From Alphaproteobacteria bacterium (GTDB taxonomy: Bacteria; Pseudomonadota; Alphaproteobacteria; Paracaedibacterales; CAIOTO01), in contig JANRCF010000039.1 of NCBI GenBank assembly GCA_030727085.1, forward strand, positions 1 to 13,030: 13,030 nucleotides of DNA, in the 5' to 3' direction. Below, one piece after another: positions 7,711-13,030 of this stretch (its first letter is position 1; each line of letters starts with the position of its first letter). Made by a program: the position numbers and the translations under genes. The notes under the pieces are model-generated. The model worked only from the letters and a program-made list of their open reading frames with translations, did no database searches and was not told the DNA's origin.

Positions 7711-8871
7711 ATGTATGTATTGATTTTGTGCGCGCGAAAATTAGTATTGGTGGCATGGTTGCTTTGCCTGCTGAATGTGGGTATTAGCTATGCTGTAGAT
7801 AGGTTTTGGTTAGATGAGAAGTCCTCCTTTTCCGCTTCTGCCTTACGAAAGGGCGAAGAAAAAGTATTGGCCACTATGCCATCTCTCTCGGCAGCGCAAA
7901 ATTCTGTTGATTGCAGTTCTTGTTTTCCGTCAATTAGACTTTACTCATTTTGGAACGCTTCAGATCGTAAAAAAAGAAAGGTTGCAGCTACCCCTTCTGG
8001 GTCTTATGGTAAAAATTCTTTGAAGGGTGAGAGAGTTGGCCAAATTAGCCAAGCTGAAAGATTTGCTCATCATTTGAAAAAGGATGAAGACGATGAGGCC
8101 AGTATTACGGATAAAGAGTTTACAATTGGCAGTGCCGCACGTGAAAATCCATCCACTCTGGTAGATTCCGGTGACACAGTGGCTTATCATAACTCACTGC
8201 CGCGAATTGAGAGTTCCTCTGATGCAAGTGTGGATCCTACTGTAGCGAGGAAAAACCTTCGAATGCTTTTTGTTGAAGATGATCCAGAGATAAGGGAATC
8301 TATTGAGACGGTTCTAGTCGCATACAATAATGATTTGTCAAAAAAATATAGAATTGAATATAAAATATTAACACATGGTTTTTTAGCTATTGATTATTTA
8401 TTGTCATCTGAGAATTTTAGCCCACACATTATTGTTACTGATAACAATATGGAATTTTTTTCTTCAAGGAATAAAATAGATCGCTTAAATAGAAAAGCAG
8501 GATGTGAGTTAGGAAAATGTCTTCGTCCTGAAAGAATTGAATCTGGGGAGTGTCCTTCAATATATAACTTTGAGTGCATTAACAAAACTATTACGAATCA
8601 ACAACGATACACGGCACAAAAGATGGGGAGAGAGTGTACTTATGAACGTATTGATTGTGACTGTGTATTCAGCGATGAATTTTTAACGTTTGATACAAGA
8701 TCATTTCAAGGTTTGGTTTTCTTATCAACGTCTGATAGCCCGGAAGAATTAGGGCCAAAGAATATTGCTCTGTTTGATGGGTTGCCTCCTAAACTGAAGT
8801 ATGGGCGCACGTTTAATGATTTCTTTAAAAAGCATGAAGATAAAATTGATGAAGTTATCAATAAATATTGA
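7711..8871 (+). CDS. Putative exported protein with a split receiver (REC)-like domain
   Basis: The gene is not recognised as a named family. Residues 1-29 form a classical signal peptide: R9-K10, a hydrophobic core of about 17 residues, and an SYA-V cleavage-type end. Residues 30-180 are polar and low in order. From 183 the sequence follows a receiver domain: LFVEDDPEIRES with acidic pair E189/D190, VTDNNM with a candidate phosphoacceptor D244, FLSTSD with S339 in the conserved Ser/Thr position, and K361 in the conserved lysine position. The 22-residue gap from S339 to K361 equals that from T to K in CheY or PhoB. Between D244 and S339 there are about 65 extra residues carrying seven cysteines (GCELGKC, GEC, FEC, REC, DCDC). 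Thirteen of 24 arginine codons are AGA or AGG, unlike neighbouring genes, suggesting acquired or fast-evolving DNA. Domain match is moderately sure; function is unknown. Confidence 0.75.
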   Translation: MYVLILCARKLVLVAWLLCLLNVGISYAVDRFWLDEKSSFSASALRKGEEKVLATMPSLSAAQNSVDCSSCFPSIRLYSFWNASDRKKRKVAATPSGSYGKNSLKGERVGQISQAERFAHHLKKDEDDEASITDKEFTIGSAARENPSTLVDSGDTVAYHNSLPRIESSSDASVDPTVARKNLRMLFVEDDPEIRESIETVLVAYNNDLSKKYRIEYKILTHGFLAIDYLLSSENFSPHIIVTDNNMEFFSSRNKIDRLNRKAGCELGKCLRPERIESGECPSIYNFECINKTITNQQRYTAQKMGRECTYERIDCDCVFSDEFLTFDTRSFQGLVFLSTSDSPEELGPKNIALFDGLPPKLKYGRTFNDFFKKHEDKIDEVINKY

Positions 8872-8938
8872 TTGTTATAACATGCAGTTACAGTATATAT
8901 CTTCATCGAAAATGAAAACGCCAACTATACACAATCTG

Positions 8939-9057
8939 CGTCATTGCGAGTTTGCGTAGCAAGCGTGGTGATCCAGTGGCTATTTTTCTTAATATTCTCG
9001 CAACTTTGTTGCTTCCATCGTCGCCTTGCGGCTATGCAGCGACAGGCTGCCATGACG
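8939..9057. repeat. Degraded palindromic repeat of a second type
   Basis: The left end (CGTCATTGCGAG, 8939-8950, running on to GTGATCCAG near 8976) and the right end (GCTGCCATGACG, 9046-9057) are imperfect inverted copies; reversed, the right end begins CGTCATGGCAGC. The layout and the ATCCAG inner end recall the 'CGTCATTGCGAG' repeats scattered in many proteobacterial genomes. The interior has diverged. It occupies the convergent gap between the receiver gene and rnr. Confidence 0.45.
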
Positions 9058-9063
9058 AACACA

Positions 9064-9107
9064 GCCTCATATGAGAAAAGGTATATTACTTCTCATGTGG
9101 CTTTTTT
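9064..9107 (+). terminator. Candidate intrinsic terminator overlapping the 3' end of rnr
   Basis: A stem pairs CATATGAGAA (9068-9077) with TTCTCATGTG (9090-9099), with one G-T pair and possible GCC/GGC extension by a bulge. It is followed by six T residues (9102-9107) on the plus strand. It would end transcription coming from the receiver gene. On the minus strand no T-run follows the stem, so it should not stop rnr. The stem overlaps the last codons of rnr. Confidence 0.45.
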
Positions 9108-11464
9108 ACATTCGATTTCCATGGACTTGTTGGCTTTGCATTGGTTCTTTTAATTGCTTTTTTGGGAGCTTTTTTCCCTGTCTTTTTTTCAGGTTGAGTC
9201 TGATCAACGTTTGATTTTCTTGTTTCAGCCTTATCCTTCTCTGGCTTTCTATTCTTTGGCTTGGTTTTGTCTGACCATGCTTTTGGTTTTGACTTTTTTG
9301 TTTCATGAACATTGGTTGCGTTGTCTTTTAATTCAGGCTCTTTAAAACTACGCTCAGTAGAGTCACGTTTTTTAAATTCCGATGGACGTGTATCTGATTT
9401 ATGTGTGCCCGGCTTACGTGTTCCAGGTTTTGCTGTACTGCGCTTGTCTGTTGTTGGCTTTTTGGTGCTCCATTCCCGCTTTGGTCGGTCGTTTGTTGAC
9501 TCAGGTAGAGAAAACATGGTTGCACTTGTACGCGCATCGGCTGCATCCAATATCACTGTCAGCGGATCACCCAATTGAAATACGCGCTTTGTACGGCTGC
9601 CGTAGTAGCGATGATTTTCCTCATCATGCACAAAATAGTCCGCAGGCATACGTGATTTGTGCAAAAACCCTTGCGCGCCACTGCCGTCTAATGCAAAGAA
9701 AATGCCCGCACCCGTCACACCCACGATTGTTGCAGAAAACGTATGTCCTACATAATCTTCAAGATGCAATACAAGATAGCGATCCATCACTTCGCGTTCC
9801 ATTTGTGCAGCTGTACGCTCTGTTTGTGAGATATGTTCACCGACTAATTTTAATGCATTGATAGGAAGGATGTCTTGGCCTCCATCACCTAAGCCGAATG
9901 CAGCAATCAATGCACGATGCACTTGCAAGTCCGCATAGCGGCGAATCGGTGACGTGAAGTGCGCATAATGCGAAAGCCCCAAACCAAAGTGTCCAAGATT
10001 ATCGGGTGAATAGATAGCTTGTGCTTGCGACCGCAATACCAAATCATGCACAAGACGTTTGAACGGAGTCTCTTGTTCAAGGATTGAATTAAAACCTTGC
10101 GGTGTCATCTTCGGGAGCTTTGGAACTTTGATACGCATGGTTTGAACAACACGTTTTAAGTTGTCCACGCGCGTCGCATCTGGTTGGTCGTGAACACGAT
10201 ACAAGCATGGCCAATTTTTACCGCTGAGTGCTTTTGCAGCCGACACATTTGCGGCGATCATGAATTCTTCAATCAATTGATTGCTAGCCTGCTGAACGCG
10301 CGGGACGATTGCTTTAATTTTTCCAGCATCGTCAAAAATAACTTTACGTTCAACGCTTTCAAGATTCAGTGAACCACGTTGATCGCGTGCCTTGCGTAGA
10401 CTTTTGTAACAACCGTATACAGGTCCTAAAACTGAATCCCAGAGTGCTTTTGGAATGGTGTCAAAAATGCCATCGATTGCTTGTTGTACATTTGTATAGG
10501 TAAGTCGTGCTGCAGATCGCATAAGGCCGCGCTTAAATTTATACGACTTCAAATTACCTGTGGCGCTAATCACCATTTCAACGGCAACACAAGCACGGTC
10601 TTCATTGGGCTTTAGCGAACACATTTCATTCGATAAACCTTCGGGTAGCATCGGTACAACACGATCGGCAAAATAGATGGAATTTCCACGCTCATAAGCT
10701 TCGCAATCAAGTGCATCTCCGGGGCGAACATAATACGCAACATCAGCGATGGCAACGATGGCGCGCCATCCACCTTGGTTTTTTTGATCTTCATCAGGCG
10801 CGGCCCATACAGCATCGTCAAAATCACGGGCATCTTCGCCGTCAATGGTTATAAGCGGGATAGATCGATAGTCAGTGCGATTCCCAAGAGGAGGTAGCTC
10901 TGCGTGCTTCGCTTGATCAACGGCAGCTTTGGAAAATTCGAAAGGCACGTCATGGCTTTGAATTGACATAAGGCTAAAGACTTTGGGTTCAGATAAATTG
11001 CCAATAAAGTCTTCAATCACAAGTTGGCCATTATCACGTTTGAAATAAACAACATCGTTATTAATAAGTGTTATACCAAGGTTTTCTTCAGCGGCGGTAA
11101 CAACACTAATATGGCAACGAATGGGTGGAAATGCATCGCGTCTATGTGATGACTCAATCCAGCGCCCGTCGTGGTTAATATGGTAGATACCAATGGATGG
11201 TTTGTTGTCTCTAAGGCGGCCGGAACGAGTGTGGGTTGGCTTTGTGTCTTTGTGTGGTGCACGTTTTGTCGACTCTGCTGTTACCGTTTCTACATAGCGT
11301 GTGTTTTTACCATAGAGACCATCACGTTTTAAATCAGCAAGTACGCGTTTAAGCTCAATGCGACGCGCGCCTTTGATATTGAGCAGTTGGCACAATTCAC
11401 GTTTTGTTATAAATCGTTGCTCTTTTTCGATGAGCTCTAAAATTTCGACACGTAATGATGACAT
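9086..11464 (-). CDS. rnr: Ribonuclease R with long basic C-terminal tail
   Basis: A 3'-to-5' exoribonuclease that degrades structured RNA in the cytoplasm. In order: an N-terminal winged-helix segment (about 1-55), a cold-shock-type region (about 85-165), the RNB catalytic domain (about 190-520) with DGEDARDFDD giving metal-binding D208, D214, D216 and D217, then HFTSPIRRYADLQVHR, an S1 domain (about 571-645, with GVTGAGIFF), and a tail from about 650 to 792 rich in Lys, Arg, Thr and Pro. A basic tail is known in RNase R, but this one is long and low in complexity. The total of 792 aa is within the family range. The start is preceded by a run of seven G (11469-11475) as an unusual Shine-Dalgarno. 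The gene is divergent from the transaldolase. Confidence 0.96.
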   Translation of the reverse strand: MSSLRVEILELIEKEQRFITKRELCQLLNIKGARRIELKRVLADLKRDGLYGKNTRYVETVTAESTKRAPHKDTKPTHTRSGRLRDNKPSIGIYHINHDGRWIESSHRRDAFPPIRCHISVVTAAEENLGITLINNDVVYFKRDNGQLVIEDFIGNLSEPKVFSLMSIQSHDVPFEFSKAAVDQAKHAELPPLGNRTDYRSIPLITIDGEDARDFDDAVWAAPDEDQKNQGGWRAIVAIADVAYYVRPGDALDCEAYERGNSIYFADRVVPMLPEGLSNEMCSLKPNEDRACVAVEMVISATGNLKSYKFKRGLMRSAARLTYTNVQQAIDGIFDTIPKALWDSVLGPVYGCYKSLRKARDQRGSLNLESVERKVIFDDAGKIKAIVPRVQQASNQLIEEFMIAANVSAAKALSGKNWPCLYRVHDQPDATRVDNLKRVVQTMRIKVPKLPKMTPQGFNSILEQETPFKRLVHDLVLRSQAQAIYSPDNLGHFGLGLSHYAHFTSPIRRYADLQVHRALIAAFGLGDGGQDILPINALKLVGEHISQTERTAAQMEREVMDRYLVLHLEDYVGHTFSATIVGVTGAGIFFALDGSGAQGFLHKSRMPADYFVHDEENHRYYGSRTKRVFQLGDPLTVILDAADARTSATMFSLPESTNDRPKREWSTKKPTTDKRSTAKPGTRKPGTHKSDTRPSEFKKRDSTERSFKEPELKDNATNVHETKKSKPKAWSDKTKPKNRKPEKDKAETRKSNVDQTQPEKKTGKKAPKKAIKRTNAKPTSPWKSNVKKPHEK

Positions 11465-11468
11465 AAGG

Positions 11469-11475
11469 CCCCCCC
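11469..11475 (-). promoter_or_regulatory. G7 homopolymer acting as ribosome binding site of rnr
   Basis: On the minus strand AA is followed by seven G and then CCTT before the ATG at 11464. It is the only purine-rich Shine-Dalgarno-like element upstream of rnr. A homopolymer here could slip in length during replication and so change translation, but that is speculation. Confidence 0.45.
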
Positions 11476-11532
11476 TTGTTTATTAGATGCAGATTAACAC
11501 AAATACACTTCATGTCGCATCAAAAACTGTGT

Positions 11533-11561
11533 TATAAAAAAACAGACAAAATTTGGAGTGA
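11533..11561 (+). promoter_or_regulatory. Candidate -10 box and ribosome binding site for transaldolase
   Basis: TATAAA (11533-11538) could be a -10 element, but the -35 region (around TTCATG, 11509-11514) is poor. GGAGTGA (11555-11561) precedes the ATG at 11571 by nine bases and is a reasonable ribosome site. Confidence 0.35.
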
Positions 11562-11570
11562 TTTTTATTT

Positions 11571-12224
11571 ATGGATTTTTTTCTTGATACAGCAGACGTT
11601 AACGAAGTCAAAGAACTTGTTGATACAGGACTTATAAACGGTATTACAACGAACCCAACCTTGATTGCAAAATCAGGTCGTGCGTTTAAGGATGTAATTA
11701 TCGAAATGTGTGAATTAATTGATGGGCCAGTGAGTGCTGAAGTGGCTGCACTTGACTATGAAACGATGCTGATCGAGGGTAAAAAACTTGCTGACTTACA
11801 TGAACGCGTGGCTGTAAAAGTTCCGTTAACACCAGCTGGGCTTCGTGTGTGTAAGGAATTGTCGGACGATGGCATTATGGTGAATGTGACGTTGTGTTTT
11901 TCACCGTTGCAAGCGTTATTGGCTGCTAAAGCTGGTGCGACGTTTATATCACCGTTTGTGGGTCGTATGGATGATATTGGTCATGATGGTATGGATTTAA
12001 TCACTGATATTCGTGAGATTTATGAAAATTATGTTGATCTTGAAACATGCATTTTAGCGGCATCGATTCGTCACCCATTGCATGTATTGCAAGCAGCTAA
12101 AGCGGGCGCGGATATTGCAACGATTCCACCAAAGGTACTGCATCAATTATATCATCATCCAATGACTGACCGTGGCATTGATGCGTTTGTGAAAGATTGG
12201 GCATCGACTGGGCAGACGATATAA
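11571..12224 (+). CDS. tal: Transaldolase, TalC/Fsa-type small family
   Basis: Moves a dihydroxyacetone unit between sugar phosphates in the non-oxidative pentose phosphate pathway. At 217 aa it belongs to the short transaldolase/fructose-6-phosphate aldolase group. Motifs include FLDTADV with D6, ITTNPTLI with N28, AVKVPLT with Schiff-base K83, NVTLCFS, SPFVGRMDDIGHDG and ILAASIRHP. Two positions separate the subgroups: E. coli fructose-6-phosphate aldolase has Gln59 and Tyr131, whereas this protein has Glu57 (in SAEV) and Phe129 (in SPF), as in true transaldolases. The overall sequence closely resembles Bacillus TalC-like enzymes. Transaldolase is therefore preferred over aldolase. The gene stands alone, 17 bases before palindromic repeat copy 2. 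Confidence 0.94.
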   Translation: MDFFLDTADVNEVKELVDTGLINGITTNPTLIAKSGRAFKDVIIEMCELIDGPVSAEVAALDYETMLIEGKKLADLHERVAVKVPLTPAGLRVCKELSDDGIMVNVTLCFSPLQALLAAKAGATFISPFVGRMDDIGHDGMDLITDIREIYENYVDLETCILAASIRHPLHVLQAAKAGADIATIPPKVLHQLYHHPMTDRGIDAFVKDWASTGQTI

Positions 12225-12240
12225 AAGTGAAGCTCTATTC

Positions 12241-12341
12241 TTGTCATCCCCACACAGGCGGGGATCCACTCTGTTTAGGTTGCTAATATTAAAGTTATTC
12301 TTTTTATTATTTCTGGATTCCCGCCTGCGCGGGAATGACAA
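12241..12341. repeat. Dispersed palindromic repeat, copy 2
   Basis: Arms 12241-12268 and 12314-12341 match as inverted repeats at 24 of 28 positions around a 45-base, AT-rich centre unrelated to that of copy 1. It lies in the convergent gap between the transaldolase (+) and the Fis-like gene (-), the same kind of place as copy 1, and may serve as a two-way terminator. A further weak hairpin (TATTCA / TGAATA, about 12352-12374) follows on the Fis-like gene's side. Confidence 0.85.
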
Positions 12342-12379
12342 AGTAGTTGCAATATTCAATTAAATTCCTGAATAACGCA

Positions 12380-12700
12380 CTAACTCTCATTCGTCATTTT
12401 CTTGCGCAATGTATTGCGATTAATTCCTAAAATCTCAGACGCTTTTTTTTGATTGCCATCAGTTATAGCAAGCGTTTCTTTTAATAAAACCTTTTCAACT
12501 TCCCCCATAACCAGAGCATATAATTGCCCCACAGGTAGGTGGTTTTCATGTTCTTTTAAATACGCAGCGAGATAACGACTAACAACGGTGCCCAAGCAAT
12601 CTTCAGTCTTTTTTTTTGCTGAAGCGACGGGTAGATCTTCTTCTCTTATGCACGTATTTTCGGCGTGAATATCAGTTATTGACAATGCGCGTGTTAACAT
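12380..12700 (-). CDS. Short Fis-like DNA-binding protein, resembling the C-terminal end of NtrC
   Basis: The last 50 residues (LYALVMGEVEKVLLKE, then GNQKKASEILGINRNTLRKK, the helix-turn-helix at 82-101) match both E. coli Fis and the DNA-binding end of NtrC. Residues 2-25 (LTRALSI ... IREEDLPV) look like the final lid segment of sigma54-activator AAA+ domains, which usually reads 'RALIL...IRPEDLP'. The receiver and AAA+ domains are absent, so the 106-aa protein cannot be a sigma54 activator; it could bend or compact DNA like Fis, or be a relic. Its ATG overlaps the dusB stop (ATGTTAA), implying translational coupling. In many alphaproteobacteria dusB is followed by ntrB-ntrC, and in gammaproteobacteria by fis. 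The domain assignment is sure; the role is inferred. Confidence 0.88.
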   Translation of the reverse strand: MLTRALSITDIHAENTCIREEDLPVASAKKKTEDCLGTVVSRYLAAYLKEHENHLPVGQLYALVMGEVEKVLLKETLAITDGNQKKASEILGINRNTLRKKMTNES

Positions 12701-13030
12701 AGTGATCCGTAGAATTGTCTAATTTCGTTTTTAAGTGCATGCACGGTTTCTGCTTGATTGATGCGCACACGAAAATCAGCGGAGCTCTCAAGACCTTTAC
12801 TATACCACCCGATATGTTTGCGGGCAATCTTTACGCCGGTGTCATCACCATAATGTGATAACATATCGTCGACGTGTTCTTCTAATATTGTATATTGTGT
12901 TTTAATGTCAGGGGCGGGCAGGTGCTCACCTGTTTTTAAGAAGTGTCCAACTTGATTGATAAACCAAGGGCGACCATAGGCGCCACGCCCAATCATCACA
13001 CCGTCTGCTCCGCTTTGTTCAAGCAGTGTG
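12694..13030 (-). CDS. dusB: tRNA-dihydrouridine synthase DusB, C-terminal part (5' end outside window)
   Basis: FMN-dependent enzyme that reduces uridines to dihydrouridine in the D-loop of tRNA. The frame is open to the window edge. The visible residues run from TLLEQSGADGVMIGRGAYGRPW, a phosphate-binding FMN motif of the family (normally GADALMIGRAAQGRPW), through ARKHIGWYSKGL to the normal C-terminal helix ending NEIRQFYGSLC. A GTG at 12999 is internal, since the family motif begins upstream of it. The stop overlaps the ATG of the Fis-like gene by seven bases. The flavin domain start and the catalytic cysteine lie outside the window. Confidence 0.95.
   Translation of the reverse strand, partial: TLLEQSGADGVMIGRGAYGRPWFINQVGHFLKTGEHLPAPDIKTQYTILEEHVDDMLSHYGDDTGVKIARKHIGWYSKGLESSADFRVRINQAETVHALKNEIRQFYGSLC

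Noticed and set aside
8944..9153. Plus-strand 69-codon frame after the receiver gene
   Set aside because: It arises from the degraded palindromic repeat and antisense rnr; it has no ribosome site or recognisable similarity.
9382..9861. Plus-strand 159-codon frame inside rnr
   Set aside because: It lies wholly antisense to the conserved RNase R S1/tail region; the composition looks like a shadow of the real gene.
2949..12341. The two inverted repeats as ends of one large composite transposon
   Set aside because: Each copy is a complete palindrome by itself. The DNA between them is core housekeeping genes with no transposase.
12147..12359. Minus-strand 70-codon frame over the end of the transaldolase
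   Set aside because: It is the translation of palindromic repeat copy 2 plus antisense of the transaldolase; no independent coding evidence.

Overview
The window looks like chromosomal DNA of an AT-rich alphaproteobacterium. MnmA, the NtrC-like tail fragment, MutL and LpxC all carry alphaproteobacterial-style motifs. Dispersed short palindromic repeats and moderate AT-richness would fit the host-associated Holosporales/Rickettsiales-type lineages, but that placement is inference from pattern recognition, not a search.

Layout from left to right: (1) an acetyl-CoA synthetase gene (acs, +) whose 5' end lies outside the window, then lpxC (+, lipid A synthesis) with its own candidate promoter. 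(2) A palindromic repeat sits in the convergent gap between lpxC and the minus-strand pair brnQ-mnmA (branched-chain amino acid carrier and tRNA 2-thiouridylase). These two are separated by one base. (3) mutL (-, mismatch repair, endonuclease-type). (4) A 346-bp AT-rich divergent gap with a 36-codon small ORF and a strong sigma70-like promoter. (5) A 386-aa accessory gene (+) encoding a protein with a signal peptide, a disordered stretch and a receiver (REC)-like domain split by a cysteine-rich insertion. Its arginine codon use differs sharply from its neighbours. (6) A degraded repeat and a terminator, then rnr (-, RNase R with a long lysine-rich tail). (7) A TalC-type transaldolase (+). (8) A second copy of the palindromic repeat, again in a convergent gap. 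(9) A minus-strand dusB gene (5' end outside the window) that overlaps by 7 bases a 106-aa Fis/NtrC-tail-like DNA-binding protein.

Most genes are housekeeping: acetate activation, lipid A, tRNA modification, DNA repair, RNA decay and the pentose phosphate pathway. They do not form one pathway. The two places worth most attention are the apparently exported receiver-domain protein at 7711-8871, and the dusB/short-Fis arrangement at 12380-13030. The latter looks like an NtrC gene stripped to its DNA-binding end and resembles the gammaproteobacterial dusB-fis operon. No rRNA, tRNA, CRISPR array, transposase or prophage gene was seen.
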